Shown here: piece by piece, positions 38,527 to 48,464 of the stretch | Layout: each line of letters starts with the position of its first letter | Position numbering within the stretch: position 1 is the stretch's first letter | DNA from: Neptuniibacter victor | GTDB taxonomy: Bacteria > Pseudomonadota > Gammaproteobacteria > Pseudomonadales > Balneatricaceae | Assembly: GCA_027943745.1 (NCBI GenBank) | Contig: AP025763.1 | Coordinates: forward strand, 3,720,001-3,784,000 | DNA: 64,000 nt | Direction: 5' to 3' | Position numbers and translations under genes: made by a program | Notes under the pieces: generated by a model | Database searches by the model: none | What the model was told of the DNA's origin: nothing | The model's input: the letters and a program-made list of their open reading frames with translations, nothing else

Positions 38527-39300
38527 TTAAAGGCGAACTTCAATGCCTTTGTCACGCATATACTCTTTTGCTTGTGGCACTGTGTATTCATTGAAATGAA
38601 AGATTGATGCAGCAAGCACAGCATCCGCTTTCCCTTCGATACAACCTTCAACGAGATGATCTAGATTGCCCACACCACCCGATGCAATAACAGGCACATT
38701 AACTGCTTCACTAATCGCTCTAGTGACCGCTAAGTCATAGCCGTTTTTAACACCGTCTTGGTCCATCGATGTTAACAGGATCTCACCCGCACCTAGATCG
38801 ACCATTTTCACAGCCCATTCAACTGCATCGATCCCTGTTGGCTTACGACCACCGTGGGTAAAGATCTCCCAACGGTTCTCTTCACCCTCTTGAGAAACCT
38901 TTTTCGCATCGATCGCAACAACGATACATTGCGAACCAAAACGGTCAGCGGCTTCTTTAACAAATTCAGGATTAAAAACGGCTGCTGAATTAATAGAAAC
39001 TTTATCCGCACCGGCATTCAACATAGTACGAATATCATCACAGGTACGAATACCACCACCGACGGTTAATGGAATAAACACCTGCGATGCCATACGCTCA
39101 ACCGTATGAACCATCGTATCGCGGCCTTCGTGTGTTGCCGTGATATCAAGGAACGTAATCTCATCCGCCCCTTGCTCATCGTATCGTTTGGCAACTTCTA
39201 CCGGATCACCAGCATCACGAATATCAACAAACTTAACGCCTTTTACAACGCGTCCGTTTTCTACATCAAGACAAGGAATAATACGCTTTGCCAATGCCAT
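38527..39300 (-). CDS. hisF: Imidazole glycerol phosphate synthase, cyclase subunit
   Basis: 257-residue (beta/alpha)8 barrel that, with HisH, converts PRFAR and ammonia into imidazole glycerol phosphate and AICAR. Catalytic aspartates are in IIPCLDV and AIDAKK, and phosphate-binding TVGGGIRT and SGGVGN are intact. TGATG joins the hisH stop to its start. Normally hisA lies between hisH and hisF in gammaproteobacteria; it is absent here. Confidence 0.96.
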   Translation of the reverse strand: MALAKRIIPCLDVENGRVVKGVKFVDIRDAGDPVEVAKRYDEQGADEITFLDITATHEGRDTMVHTVERMASQVFIPLTVGGGIRTCDDIRTMLNAGADKVSINSAAVFNPEFVKEAADRFGSQCIVVAIDAKKVSQEGEENRWEIFTHGGRKPTGIDAVEWAVKMVDLGAGEILLTSMDQDGVKNGYDLAVTRAISEAVNVPVIASGGVGNLDHLVEGCIEGKADAVLAASIFHFNEYTVPQAKEYMRDKGIEVRL

Positions 39301-39944
39301 CAGATTTTACCGTCCCAGTTAAGGAAGTTTTTCAACAGCTGTAAACCTGCTTTTGAGCTTTTCTCAGGGTGAAACTGCACTGCAAACGCATTATCACGCG
39401 CCAGCGCAACGTCAAACTGTTTGCCGTATCGGCAGACACCCGCCACGAGATCTCGCGCTTGTGCCTCGACATAATAACTGTGCACAAAATAGAAACGGCT
39501 ACCGTCCTCTATATCATTCCATAAAGGGTGGTCAGTCATCTGGGCCACTTCATTCCAGCCCATATGTGGCACTTTAAGTCGTTCGCCCTGTTCTGTCAGA
39601 TCATCACCAAAGTATTTAACTTCACCATCAAAGTGCGAGAGACACTCAACGCCATCATTCTCTTCAGAATGCTGCATCAATGCCTGCATACCGACGCAGA
39701 TACCTAAAAAAGGCTTACCAGAATTAATCGCATCAGTGACCTCTTTATCAACACCTAGGCGAAGCATTTCAGCCACGCAATCACGGATAGCTCCAACACC
39801 GGGCAAAATCACACGATCAGCACTTGCAACCAATGCAGGATCCGCTGTAACACGAACCTCTACACCGGGTTCAACAAACTCTAACGCTTTCGCTACTGAG
39901 TGAAGATTACCCATGCCATAGTCGATGACAGCTACGCTCGACAT
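39300..39944 (-). CDS. hisH: Imidazole glycerol phosphate synthase, glutaminase subunit
   Basis: 214-residue class I glutamine amidotransferase that feeds ammonia to HisF. The nucleophile elbow is GICVGMQAL (Cys near residue 83), and the His-Glu pair is in FHPEKSS. It starts [17 protein letters not shown], typical of the family. Stop and hisF start overlap by one base; hisB ends four bases upstream of its ATG. Confidence 0.96.
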   Translation of the reverse strand: MSSVAVIDYGMGNLHSVAKALEFVEPGVEVRVTADPALVASADRVILPGVGAIRDCVAEMLRLGVDKEVTDAINSGKPFLGICVGMQALMQHSEENDGVECLSHFDGEVKYFGDDLTEQGERLKVPHMGWNEVAQMTDHPLWNDIEDGSRFYFVHSYYVEAQARDLVAGVCRYGKQFDVALARDNAFAVQFHPEKSSKAGLQLLKNFLNWDGKI

Positions 39945-39948
39945 AATC

Positions 39949-40542
39949 TTATAAACATCCCTTAGTAGATGGCATTACATCAGCTGCGCGCGCATCAATC
40001 TCTAATGCAAAACGCAGTGAACGTCCAAACGCTTTAAAAATGGTCTCCGCTTGGTGATGAGCATTGAACCCTTTGATATTATCCACATGCAGCGTTACAC
40101 CTGCGTGGTTCACAAACCCCTGGAAGAACTCCCAGAATAACTGTGTATCAAAACGACCAATATTAGCGCGCGTAAACTCAACATCCATCTCTAAACCTGG
40201 GCGACCAGAGAAATCGATAACAACTCGCGACAATGCTTCATCTAACGGGCAGTATGCATGGCCATATCGCATAATCCCTTTACGATCACCGACAGCCTCT
40301 TTAAATGCTTGCCCTAGTGTAATACCAATATCTTCAACCGTGTGGTGATCATCAATGTGATTATCGCCCTTGGCATTGATGTCTAAATCAATAAGACCAT
40401 GACGAGAGATCTGCTCCATCATGTGCTCTAAGAAAGGAACACCGGTCTCTGCCTTAAATTGGCCTGTACCATCGATATTTACGGACACAGTGATTTGTGT
40501 CTCTAGGGTATTTCGGCTTACCTTGGCTGTACGTTCCGCCAT
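39949..40542 (-). CDS. hisB: Imidazoleglycerol-phosphate dehydratase
   Basis: 197-residue dehydratase of histidine synthesis, the stand-alone form without the phosphatase domain of the enteric bifunctional HisB. Metal-binding motifs [11 protein letters not shown] and [16 protein letters not shown] are intact. GGGAG lies six bases before the ATG. It is the first gene of hisB-hisH-hisF. Confidence 0.96.
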   Translation of the reverse strand: MAERTAKVSRNTLETQITVSVNIDGTGQFKAETGVPFLEHMMEQISRHGLIDLDINAKGDNHIDDHHTVEDIGITLGQAFKEAVGDRKGIMRYGHAYCPLDEALSRVVIDFSGRPGLEMDVEFTRANIGRFDTQLFWEFFQGFVNHAGVTLHVDNIKGFNAHHQAETIFKAFGRSLRFALEIDARAADVMPSTKGCL

Positions 40543-40722
40543 GGTTGTCTCCCGCTAGTTAGATCAGAGCGCAGATTATACAACCATCCCTTGATCCATG
40601 CACCGTTGATGATGCCCAGTTTCAAGCAAATATAGCCTGAGTGAACTATCTTGTAGTTAATAACCGTAACTAAATAGCTCTCAACTAACAGTGACTATCA
40701 CATTTTTGGGCATAGTGATCAG

Positions 40723-41628
40723 ATGAACGATGTCGATCTACATCAACTACTGCAAGGTAATCATCGTGCGTTACTGCTGGTGATTGATGCCCTGCCTTTT
40801 CCGATTTACTACAAAGATTTAGACGGTAAATATCTCGGCTGCAATAAAGCCTACGCAGAATATGTTGGAATCGATCGCGAGCAACTGATCGGTAAAACAG
40901 TATTTGAGATCTTTGACAGAATCCCCGCGGCTATTTTTGCAGCATCAGATCAAGAGTTGCTCAACTCTCCCGGTATTCAGATATACGAAACGCCCGTTCA
41001 TCGCCAAGGCCAAGACACCATATACATAAAATTTCACAAAGCGACATTTCATGAGCAAGATGGGACGGTTGCGGGACTTATTGGCGCGATTATTGATATT
41101 ACTGAGCAAAAAACGTTAGAGAAAAAGTTCCAGCGGCTGGCGACTTACGATGATCTAACCGCCATCTATAATCGCCGTGAAGGCCGAAAACAACTTAGAA
41201 AACTATGTAAAGATGCGGTTCGAAAACAGCGTCCAATTTCAGTCATTTTACTGGACCTTGATGACTTTAAACGTATTAACGATACATACGGCCATGATAC
41301 AGGCGATGTTGTGCTGAAAACGGCAGCACAATGTTTAGACCGTTACTCCCGAGCCAATGATTTCGTTTGCCGCTATGGCGGTGAAGAGTTCTTAATTATT
41401 TTACCTGAAACATCACTCACTGAAGCCGTAGCAATTGCAGAGCGCTATCGCAAAGAGCTGCAAAGTTTAAAGATACAGATTACCAGCGATGAAGATCTCG
41501 GAGTGACTGCAAGCCTAGGTGTTAGCCAGCTTGATAACGAGTTCACCGATCGTGAAATGATGCTAAAACAAGCAGATACAGCCCTATACAAAGCGAAAGA
41601 AAAAGGCAAAAACCAAGTTTGTAGTTAA
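40723..41628 (+). CDS. PAS-GGDEF diguanylate cyclase
   Basis: 301-residue soluble cyclic di-GMP synthase. A PAS domain spans about residues 15-135, with YYKDLDGKYLGCNKAYAEYVG. The GGDEF domain has GGEEF and an inhibitory-site RAND five residues upstream, DLDDFKRINDTYGHDTGD and an intact C-terminal half. The gene stands between divergent hisB and co-directional asmA with its own intergenic regions, in a place not typical for a housekeeping gene. Confidence 0.93.
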   Translation: MNDVDLHQLLQGNHRALLLVIDALPFPIYYKDLDGKYLGCNKAYAEYVGIDREQLIGKTVFEIFDRIPAAIFAASDQELLNSPGIQIYETPVHRQGQDTIYIKFHKATFHEQDGTVAGLIGAIIDITEQKTLEKKFQRLATYDDLTAIYNRREGRKQLRKLCKDAVRKQRPISVILLDLDDFKRINDTYGHDTGDVVLKTAAQCLDRYSRANDFVCRYGGEEFLIILPETSLTEAVAIAERYRKELQSLKIQITSDEDLGVTASLGVSQLDNEFTDREMMLKQADTALYKAKEKGKNQVCS

Positions 41629-41738
41629 AAAATAGCGCATTTATTACAAGATATTCATCCCCGCTTCAGCGTAAAACATTGAAACTTCACTAATTCTGTT
41701 TATCCTCAGACGTCAGAACCCTCGCCAAGGAGAGAATA

Positions 41739-43856
41739 ATGAAAGGTTTGTTGAAACTCATCGTCGGACTAGGCGCATTAGTGCTTGTACTGATTTTAGC
41801 CGGCGGCGCTATTCTAGGTGCTTTTTTTGACCCTAATGAATATAAACCTGAGATTGAAAAGGCAGCCCTTGAAAAAGGCGGTGTCGAACTAAAAATCAAC
41901 GGTGATATTGGCTGGTCGGTCTTTCCTTGGCTCGGTCTAGAAGTCAACAAAATCAACGTAAAGTTCCCAGGAAAAAGTGAACTTGCGAGTTTAAACCAAG
42001 CGCAGCTTTCAGTCCGCATTCCGGCCCTGCTCTCTGGTAGTGTCGAGATGCAGAGTATCGTTGTAGATGGCTTACAGCTAAATCTCGTCAAAGAGAAAAG
42101 CGGCACGAGTAACTGGGCGGCCAATGAAGCCAGCAGTCAGAAAGCGCCAAAGAAAGACGTATCCGAATCCGATGCATCTCACTCTGAAGGGGCTGATATT
42201 GCTTTAAATATCGACAGCATTCAGATCACGAACGGTAATATCACCTACCTAGATCAAGCAACTGAGACCGAAGCGAAGCTAAGCGACTTTAATATGACGT
42301 CGGGCCAAGTGGTGACCAACGCGTTCTTCCCTGCAGAACTCAGCTTTAATGCCACACAAAGTGTTAAAGGCGAAGAGCAGATCAAAGCGGTAGCAAAATT
42401 CTCAGCTGAGTTTTTTCTAGACCTAGACAACCAGCAATACAAAATCAAAGGATTAGAAAGCACCCTAAACCTTAGCGGCAAACCCCTTAACGGTGGTTCT
42501 TTAGACATAACAACAGCGGCCAATATTGAGGCTGACTTAGGCAAACAGCAACTAAACCTTAAAGGCTTACAGCTAGCGCTAGCGAATCTCGAAGCAAGTG
42601 GTGATATCTCGGTAACAGATTTTACTAAACCAACAATTAACGGCCAATTAGCTGTCGCTTCATTCGATTTGAATAAATTACTGCAAGCCGTAGGGCAGGC
42701 AGAGATTAAAACGACCGATGCTGATGTTTTAAAAGCAATCAGTTTCCAAACAGAGCTTGCCGGCCCAGCTAACACCGTAACCGCAAAGAGCATTAGCCTT
42801 AAGCTTGATGATACTAGCTTCAATGGATCAGCAGCGTTCAATCTAGCGAATGGTAATATCACCCTAAACCTACAGGGCGACAAACTAAATGCTGATCGTT
42901 ATATGCCTCCTGCCACTGAAACCCAAGCAGCAACATCCGCAGGCAACGCATCTACAACTAGTAACGGCTATTCCAAAGACCCTATTCTGCCAATCGAAGC
43001 TCTTCGTTCACTGGAGTTAGATACAACAATTGGTTTAAAAGCCCTGCATGTATCTAAGATGGATGTCAGCAATATCGAACTACAGGTAAACGCTCACGGC
43101 GGTTTAGTCAAAATCAGTAAAATAAATGCCGACCTATACAGCGGTAGTGTTAGAAATAACGTCACAGTCGATGTTCGCAAGAAAACACCACTGATTACGT
43201 CTAAAAAAACCATCTCGGGCATTCAGATCGGCGATATGCTCAAAGCGATGGCCGATGCTGATCAGCTAACCGGTTCACTTAATTCGCAATCGAATATTAC
43301 CTTGCGTGGCAACTCGGTACATGACTTCGTCAACAGTATGACAGGCACGGCAAGTGTCAATATGAAGGATGGTGAGCTGCATGGTATCGATATGGCACAA
43401 ACCGTGTGCCAAGGCATGAACAATGTCAGCTCGCTGGGTGTGAATACCCAAGAGGTCGATAAATCGACGCCTTTTGCCAACATGGGCGCATCTGCACGTA
43501 TTAAAAATGGTGTGGTGAATAACCAAGATCTAAAAGCAGCGCTTGATGCCATGAGCTTGAGTGGTAAAGGCAGCGTTAATCTGCCGAAACAGCTGCTCGA
43601 TTATCGACTCGGCTTTATGGTTGAAAAGAACCTTTTCAAAGAGACCTGCTCCTTCCCAGACAAGCTAGAAGGGGTCGAGATCCCAATCGATTGCAAAGGC
43701 AGCTTTAATACAGAGCCAGCAAAACTATGTAAGCCTGATTTTAGCTTCATTGGTGATGCCCTTAAAAAGCAGGCAAAAGAGAAAGTAAAAGCCAAAGTCG
43801 AAGAAAAACTAAAAGGTAAACTGGATGGCAAGCTAAAAGGACTGTTTGGCCGATAA
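41739..43856 (+). CDS. asmA: AsmA family protein
   Basis: 705-residue protein with an N-terminal membrane helix (about 5-28) and a long periplasmic beta-rich region of the AsmA/VPS13-like bridge family, proposed to move phospholipids between the two membranes. The N-terminal [19 protein letters not shown] and [12 protein letters not shown] motifs and the C-terminal LDYRLG segment identify it. A lysine-rich tail (about 675-705) follows. AGGAG precedes the ATG, and its stop overlaps the mutY start (TAATG). Confidence 0.93.
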   Translation: MKGLLKLIVGLGALVLVLILAGGAILGAFFDPNEYKPEIEKAALEKGGVELKINGDIGWSVFPWLGLEVNKINVKFPGKSELASLNQAQLSVRIPALLSGSVEMQSIVVDGLQLNLVKEKSGTSNWAANEASSQKAPKKDVSESDASHSEGADIALNIDSIQITNGNITYLDQATETEAKLSDFNMTSGQVVTNAFFPAELSFNATQSVKGEEQIKAVAKFSAEFFLDLDNQQYKIKGLESTLNLSGKPLNGGSLDITTAANIEADLGKQQLNLKGLQLALANLEASGDISVTDFTKPTINGQLAVASFDLNKLLQAVGQAEIKTTDADVLKAISFQTELAGPANTVTAKSISLKLDDTSFNGSAAFNLANGNITLNLQGDKLNADRYMPPATETQAATSAGNASTTSNGYSKDPILPIEALRSLELDTTIGLKALHVSKMDVSNIELQVNAHGGLVKISKINADLYSGSVRNNVTVDVRKKTPLITSKKTISGIQIGDMLKAMADADQLTGSLNSQSNITLRGNSVHDFVNSMTGTASVNMKDGELHGIDMAQTVCQGMNNVSSLGVNTQEVDKSTPFANMGASARIKNGVVNNQDLKAALDAMSLSGKGSVNLPKQLLDYRLGFMVEKNLFKETCSFPDKLEGVEIPIDCKGSFNTEPAKLCKPDFSFIGDALKKQAKEKVKAKVEEKLKGKLDGKLKGLFGR

Positions 43857-44902
43857 TGCATTCAGAGCAATTCTCAAGCGCCGTGTTGGGCTGGTTTGAC
43901 CAGCACGGCCGCCATGACCTTCCCTGGCAAAAAGAAAAAACAGCCTACAACACTTGGATATCTGAGATTATGCTGCAGCAAACTCAGGTCACCACGGTTA
44001 TCCCCTACTACCAACGTTTTCTCGAACGTTTTCCGACAGTCGAATCGTTGGCCGCAGCTGAACAAGATGAAGTACTCCATCTATGGACGGGACTAGGCTA
44101 CTACGCTCGCGCACGCAATCTTCACAAAAGCGCTAAAATCGTTGCGCACGAATTAGACGGCAAGTTTCCGGTGACTGTTGAAGAACTGGAAGCCCTTCCC
44201 GGTATAGGTCGATCTACCGCCGGTGCCGTCCTCTCTATCAGCACAGGTAAGTGGGCGCCGATCTTAGACGGTAATGTAAAACGCGTCTTAGCCCGTTTCT
44301 ATGCACTCGAAGGATGGACTGGAAGCACCGTTAACCAAAAACGCTTATGGCAATATGCTGAAGAGAACACCCCACAGCAGCGTGTCGGTGATTACACCCA
44401 AGCGATGATGGATCTGGGCGCAACGCTTTGCACCCGCAGCAAACCAAGCTGCCTTCTCTGCCCATTGCAAGAAAGCTGCGAAGCGTTGAAACAGGGAAAA
44501 ACTGACTCGCTACCGACACCGAAACCAAAGAAGACCATTCCGGTAAAGCAAACCTTTATGCTAATGCTGCAACAGGGCAACAGCAAAGAGGTATTGCTTT
44601 ACCAACGCCCCCCTTCAGGACTATGGGGCGGATTATGGAGTTTCCCACAGGTCGCTGACTTAAGAGACACCCTAAACGAAACAGGTTTAGAGCTGGACGA
44701 ATCCACATTTCAAACCTTAGAACCGGTTCGACACACCTTTAGTCACTTCCACTTAGATATCACACCGATCAAGGCTCAAGTGAATACCCCTACAGACTGT
44801 GTCATGGAAGGAAAACCTCTGCTCTGGTATAACATAGAGCAACCAGAGAACGTTGGCCTTGCTGCACCTGTGAAAAAGTTACTGGAATCACTCGCCAACT
44901 AA
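43856..44902 (+). CDS. mutY: A/G-specific adenine DNA glycosylase
   Basis: Removes adenine mispaired with 8-oxoguanine. The 348-residue protein has the catalytic Glu in SEIMLQQTQ, the helix-hairpin-helix [14 protein letters not shown], the catalytic Asp in LDGNVKRV, the [4Fe-4S] cluster motif [17 protein letters not shown], and a C-terminal MutT-like lesion-recognition domain (about 230-345). The start overlaps asmA by one base and yggX follows after 27 bases, the common asmA-mutY-yggX order. Confidence 0.97.
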   Translation: MHSEQFSSAVLGWFDQHGRHDLPWQKEKTAYNTWISEIMLQQTQVTTVIPYYQRFLERFPTVESLAAAEQDEVLHLWTGLGYYARARNLHKSAKIVAHELDGKFPVTVEELEALPGIGRSTAGAVLSISTGKWAPILDGNVKRVLARFYALEGWTGSTVNQKRLWQYAEENTPQQRVGDYTQAMMDLGATLCTRSKPSCLLCPLQESCEALKQGKTDSLPTPKPKKTIPVKQTFMLMLQQGNSKEVLLYQRPPSGLWGGLWSFPQVADLRDTLNETGLELDESTFQTLEPVRHTFSHFHLDITPIKAQVNTPTDCVMEGKPLLWYNIEQPENVGLAAPVKKLLESLAN

Positions 44903-44929
44903 CCAAGAATTGATTTTTCGGAGTTAACC

Positions 44930-45202
44930 ATGAGCCGTACCGTTTTATGTCGTAAATATAAAGAGGAACTTGAAGGGCTAGACCGCGCTCCTTACCCAGG
45001 CCCTAAAGGCCAAGATATTTATGACAACGTATCGAAGAAAGCATGGAAAGAGTGGACCGACCACCAAACCATGATTATCAATGAAAAACACTTAAGTCTT
45101 ATGGACCCAGATACCCGTGTATTTCTGCAATCTGAAATGGAAAAATTCATGACGGGCGGTGACTACGAGAAGGCAGAAGGCTACGTACCCCCTTCGAAAT
45201 AG
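44930..45202 (+). CDS. yggX: Fe(II)-trafficking protein YggX
   Basis: 90-residue protein that helps protect and supply iron-sulfur clusters. The family hallmarks are [17 protein letters not shown] with its conserved cysteine and the motif [19 protein letters not shown]. It is downstream of mutY, an iron-sulfur enzyme, in the usual order. T8 at 45203-45210 follows the stop with no obvious hairpin. Confidence 0.96.
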   Translation: MSRTVLCRKYKEELEGLDRAPYPGPKGQDIYDNVSKKAWKEWTDHQTMIINEKHLSLMDPDTRVFLQSEMEKFMTGGDYEKAEGYVPPSK

Positions 45203-45220
45203 TTTTTTTTAAACAAGTGG

Positions 45221-45250
45221 TTGACAGTTTTACGTGAAGACGGTTTAATA
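45221..45250 (+). promoter_or_regulatory. Sigma-70 promoter of the tRNA-Phe genes
   Basis: A perfect -35 TTGACA (45221-45226) is separated by 17-18 bases from TTTAATA (45244-45250). A GC-rich discriminator CGCGCC follows, the kind linked to stringent control of stable RNA promoters. The tRNA begins 15 bases further on. Confidence 0.7.
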
Positions 45251-45265
45251 CGCGCCACTTGAGTA

Positions 45266-45341
45266 GCCCGGATAGCTCAGTCGGTAGAGCAGAGGATTGA
45301 AAATCCTCGTGTCGGCGGTTCGATTCCGTCTCCGGGCACCA
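45266..45341 (+). tRNA. tRNA-Phe (GAA), copy 1
   Basis: 76 bases with acceptor GCCCGGA pairing with TCCGGGC, D-arm GCTC/GAGC, anticodon loop TTGAAAA with GAA, T-loop GGTTCGATTCC and encoded CCA. Confidence 0.97.
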
Positions 45342-45350
45342 CTTACTTAG

Positions 45351-45382
45351 AAGGCTTGCAACTCAAATCGCAGGCCTTTTTT
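45351..45382 (+). terminator. Terminator-like hairpin between the two tRNA-Phe copies
   Basis: AAGGCTTGC and GCAGGCCTT form a nine-pair stem (one G-U) with a ten-base loop and then six T. It lies between copy 1 and copy 2, so copy 2 needs read-through or another promoter. Confidence 0.7.
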
Positions 45383-45403
45383 GTCTCTGGCCACACTCAT
45401 CAT

Positions 45404-45479
45404 GCCCGGATAGCTCAGTCGGTAGAGCAGAGGATTGAAAATCCTCGTGTCGGCGGTTCGATTCCGTCTCCGGGCACCA
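45404..45479 (+). tRNA. tRNA-Phe (GAA), copy 2
   Basis: Identical over all 76 bases to copy 1, including the encoded CCA. No -35/-10 pair is visible in the 22 bases after the upstream hairpin. Confidence 0.95.
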
Positions 45480-45528
45480 CTTCCTAGTTTCTGATTTACC
45501 TTCCTAACTTGTTATTCCCGAGCGTCAA

Positions 45529-45590
45529 TATCTTTGGACGTCATCGAACCCGGTTAGATTATTCGCTCCTTCGTCACTCACCCTTCGGGC
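45529..45590. repeat. Repeat copy A downstream of tRNA-Phe copy 2
   Basis: Begins TATCTTTGGACG and continues through TCATCGAACCCGG and GGTTAGATTATTC to CCCTTCGGGC. It is nearly identical to copy B and starts 50 bases after the CCA of tRNA-Phe copy 2. It is not coding in any convincing frame. Confidence 0.85.
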
Positions 45591-45631
45591 TATTGTCGCA
45601 AGCTCCAATGTGTGAATGCCTTCGGCATTGA

Positions 45632-45648
45632 TCCGTCTCCGGGCACCA
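45632..45648 (+). repeat. 3' remnant of a third tRNA-Phe gene (possible att site)
   Basis: TCCGTCTCCGGGCACCA is identical to the last 17 bases of both tRNA-Phe genes; the preceding bases diverge. It ends 51 bases before repeat copy B, almost the same spacing as between tRNA copy 2 and repeat A. Tandem duplication or an integration attachment core are both possible. Confidence 0.75.
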
Positions 45649-45698
45649 CTACTTAGATTCCCGTACTCAATCCCTTATTCAGAAAAACCAAGATTGAC

Positions 45699-45763
45699 TA
45701 TCTTTGGACGTCATCGAACCCGGTTAGATTATTCACTACTTCGTCGCTCACCCTGCGGGCACC
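45699..45763. repeat. Repeat copy B, left edge of the island
   Basis: Matches copy A over about 62 bases with few differences (TATCTTTGGACG start, CCCTGCGGGC end) and shares CGGTTAGATTATTCACT exactly with copy C at 49944. The stretch 45764-45870 to the first island gene holds nothing else recognisable. Confidence 0.8.
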
Positions 45764-45870
45764 TTCCGATTCCAGCTCCTGTTTCTAACTTTCTTTACTC
45801 TTCCAACTTACTAAATTTTTAGATATTTTATCTGCTCGAACTCCAACAATATGCATCAAGGAAGAGCACA

Positions 45871-46140
45871 GTGTATTACATAGTATCAACACACAAGATA
45901 CCCCATTTTTACTCACATACATCGCCAAACCCAATAACAGTAGATGATATTGAATATACCTACGAGCAAGTAATAAATGGTGTAAAGATCTCTTCTAGTG
46001 ATCCTGTCTGCGCTAACCCCGTACAAGCAATATCCACGTTGATGGAGAACGGCATCATGGGATATCGTACCAAGAAGAAAGCAAGAGAAACGGTAAAAGC
46101 TCTCAAACTAAAAACTTGCAGATACCTATTTATCGAATAA
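45871..46140 (+). CDS. Hypothetical protein, island gene 1
   Basis: 89 residues from GTG 45871 with AAGGAAG upstream. It starts MYYIVSTHKIPHFYSH and is basic and helical towards the C-terminus (KKKARETVKALKLK). No signal peptide or membrane segment. I do not recognise a family. The stop is 10 bases before the next gene, so the two form a pair that could act together. Confidence 0.6.
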   Translation: MYYIVSTHKIPHFYSHTSPNPITVDDIEYTYEQVINGVKISSSDPVCANPVQAISTLMENGIMGYRTKKKARETVKALKLKTCRYLFIE

Positions 46141-46150
46141 GGACAACAAA

Positions 46151-46438
46151 ATGGAATTTAGCCTTTCAAAGCTAGTTGAAGATTCATTCTCTATTGACAA
46201 AAAAACTTACTGGCTTAAATTTAAGACCGATAAAGGAAGCTATATTGCCTTTTGGGGAGAACCTAATAACCCAAATAGAAATATCGTTTCACTCAGACAT
46301 CAACTCCTACCACTCATGCTAACTATAGATGATATAGATTTAGTCAATTGCATGCCAAGCGATAATGAAAAGTCAAAATACGAACTGATCCTGAGTGTTC
46401 CATCTAATATTCCGATTGAAATAAACCCTACGCTTTAA
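46151..46438 (+). CDS. Hypothetical protein, island gene 2
   Basis: 95 residues, acidic to neutral, starting MEFSLSKLVEDSFSID with alternating beta-like stretches (KTYWLKFKT, SYIAFWGE). No membrane segment or known motif. AAGGA lies 8 bases before the ATG. Likely co-expressed with the preceding small gene. Function unknown; a small toxin-antitoxin or accessory pair would be speculation. Confidence 0.6.
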   Translation: MEFSLSKLVEDSFSIDKKTYWLKFKTDKGSYIAFWGEPNNPNRNIVSLRHQLLPLMLTIDDIDLVNCMPSDNEKSKYELILSVPSNIPIEINPTL

Positions 46439-46704
46439 AAGGCTGCGGACTTCACCAATCCAGTAACCTTTTGGTCAAAAAAGACTCCATGTTTAGCAGA
46501 ACCAAGCATCTATTATGCATATTAACATTAGGAATAACCTTCTTATTCCATCATATTAACCATGCCACTTCGCCTACGACATTTTACCTTGCCAAACTTG
46601 ATCTAATGTTTTATTTACCCGAACCATAATCATGCTTTGAGGATGTTATTACTTATGGTTTACAATACAGAAAGCATTTAGATTAATAGTTTTCAGAGGG
46701 TATT

Positions 46705-47742
46705 ATGTCGAAAATTTCGGCAGTTGATCTGTTCTGTGGTGTGGGGGGCCTCACCCATGGAATCATTCAATCAGGTATAAATGTTGTAGCAGGATTCGAT
46801 ATTGAAGAAAACTGCCGTTTTGCATATGAAACTAACAACCCAAATGCGAAGTTCTTCAAGCAAGATGTATCCTCTCTATCGGGCGAAGAAGTAGAAGCGC
46901 TATATCCTCAAGGGGGTATTAAACTGCTCGCAGGATGTGCGCCATGTCAACCATTCTCCAAATATTCACAAGGTCGTGATGTTCGCAAAGACAAAAAGTG
47001 GCCTCTACTCTACGCCTTCTCGAGAATAATTCGTGAGGTAAAACCAGAACTGGTGACCATGGAAAATGTTCCAGATGTAACGAAGCATGAGGTGTATCAT
47101 GACTTTATTAGTGAACTGGAAGAACAAGGCTATCATATTTGGGCCGAACAGGTCTTTTGCCCTGATTACGGTATGCCTCAAATACGTAAACGCCATGTGC
47201 TATTAGCCTCGAGATTAGGCCCGATTCAGTTAATCAAACCTACTCATGCTCCAGAAAATTACAAAACAGTTCTAGATGCTATAGGTAAACTTCCTCCTAT
47301 CGAAGCTGGTGACTCAGACTCTAAGGACCGATTACACACAGCATCATCCCTATCACCTTTGAACATGAAACGAATAAGAGCTTCCAAGCCAGGAGGGACA
47401 TGGAAAGACTGGCCCCAAGAGCTGGTGGCCACCTGCCATACGAAAGCCAGCGGGCGTTCTTACGGAGGAGTCTATGCCCGAATGCAATGGGATAAACCAA
47501 GCCCTACAATGACAACCCAGTGTTTTGGTTATGGAAATGGGCGCTTTGGCCACCCAACCCAAGACCGAGCGCTCACTCTCAGGGAAGCAGCTATACTGCA
47601 GACATTCCCCAAAAGGTACAAATTTGTTCCGAACGATAGAAAAATTGAATTTAAACCTATAGGTAGGATGATCGGCAATGCCGTGCCAGTTAAACTAGGT
47701 CAAATAATTGGAGATAGTCTAGTACAGCACATCTTTTCTTAG
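46705..47742 (+). CDS. DNA (cytosine-5-)-methyltransferase
   Basis: 345-residue C5-cytosine methyltransferase using SAM. Motif I is DLFCGVGGLTHG, motif IV GCAPCQPF with nucleophile Cys81, motif VI MENVPD, motif VIII QIRKRHVLLAS, motif IX near RALTLREAAILQTFP and motif X GNAVPVKLGQ. The target recognition region lies at about residues 180-270 and the recognised site cannot be deduced. AGAGGG precedes the ATG. It converges on the HEPN gene with three bases between stops. No standard restriction enzyme gene is adjacent. GGAATAA/TTATTCC at 46531-46549 forms a hairpin in its 266-base leader. Confidence 0.95.
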   Translation: MSKISAVDLFCGVGGLTHGIIQSGINVVAGFDIEENCRFAYETNNPNAKFFKQDVSSLSGEEVEALYPQGGIKLLAGCAPCQPFSKYSQGRDVRKDKKWPLLYAFSRIIREVKPELVTMENVPDVTKHEVYHDFISELEEQGYHIWAEQVFCPDYGMPQIRKRHVLLASRLGPIQLIKPTHAPENYKTVLDAIGKLPPIEAGDSDSKDRLHTASSLSPLNMKRIRASKPGGTWKDWPQELVATCHTKASGRSYGGVYARMQWDKPSPTMTTQCFGYGNGRFGHPTQDRALTLREAAILQTFPKRYKFVPNDRKIEFKPIGRMIGNAVPVKLGQIIGDSLVQHIFS

Positions 47743-47745
47743 CGC

Positions 47746-48456
47746 TTAAGCTGCTGCATACCCCCTAGATTCCAAATAGTTCTCGATACCATCTAATACT
47801 GCCCCAAGATATACCACTGATTGAGTATGAATTTCTATCAACTCATCAACGGACGTATCGTGGCCGCATTGTTCAAAAGATAGCTCACCATGAGCTAATT
47901 CATTTCTCTTCAAACGGACGCCATATAATGAACTACCTCCACGAGTTATAGAGGTATCATGGGCCGCAATTTCAAAACCATATGCTCTTGCCTTTTTCTT
48001 TATCTTAAGAGCATCAACATTCCCATTCCAATGCTTATCCTTATCATAGCCAAGCCAGACCAAAGCCTCATTAATAGTATTACTGCCATGGGAATCTATA
48101 TGGTTTTTATTAATTGCATCGCGAAAATTCACAAGGCATATTTTCTGGATGCTCTCAGTAAGATCGTGAAATGACAAATTATCTGATCTCATCTGCTTAT
48201 GTACACTATCAAGTGCAGCAGTCATCGTTGACTCAACAAGGTTGTACAGCAAAAGATATCCCGTTGCGGATATACTCTTAACTAAACTACGGTCGATATC
48301 ATAATCAAATGGCAAAAGGTCCCCGTTAACTGTAGTTTTGACCAATGTATCAGCTCTACTATCCCTGAGGGCTTTAGCAAATTCCAGATGTCGAGCAACT
48401 TCTTGAGAACGCTCATCAAGCATTGAGCGAACTTCATCTATGAAATGATTTGACAT
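47746..48456 (-). CDS. HEPN-domain protein of the MAE_28990/MAE_18760 type
   Basis: 236-residue helical protein. The motif RNELAH (Arg184 to His189) fits the R-X4-H catalytic signature of HEPN ribonucleases, and GYLLLYNLVESTM near residue 70 matches the first helix of the MAE_28990/MAE_18760 families, described in the literature as linked to restriction-modification loci. It is encoded nine bases downstream of the DUF262 gene, so the two are probably one operon. An RNase-toxin or effector role is inference from motif and neighbours. Confidence 0.75.
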   Translation of the reverse strand: MSNHFIDEVRSMLDERSQEVARHLEFAKALRDSRADTLVKTTVNGDLLPFDYDIDRSLVKSISATGYLLLYNLVESTMTAALDSVHKQMRSDNLSFHDLTESIQKICLVNFRDAINKNHIDSHGSNTINEALVWLGYDKDKHWNGNVDALKIKKKARAYGFEIAAHDTSITRGGSSLYGVRLKRNELAHGELSFEQCGHDTSVDELIEIHTQSVVYLGAVLDGIENYLESRGYAAA

Positions 48457-48464
48457 GCGACTTC

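Noticed and set aside
45616-45822. 68-codon open frame across the tRNA remnant and repeat B
   Set aside because: It runs through the tRNA 3' fragment and repeat sequence and has no ribosome-binding site; its similarity between copies is at the DNA level.
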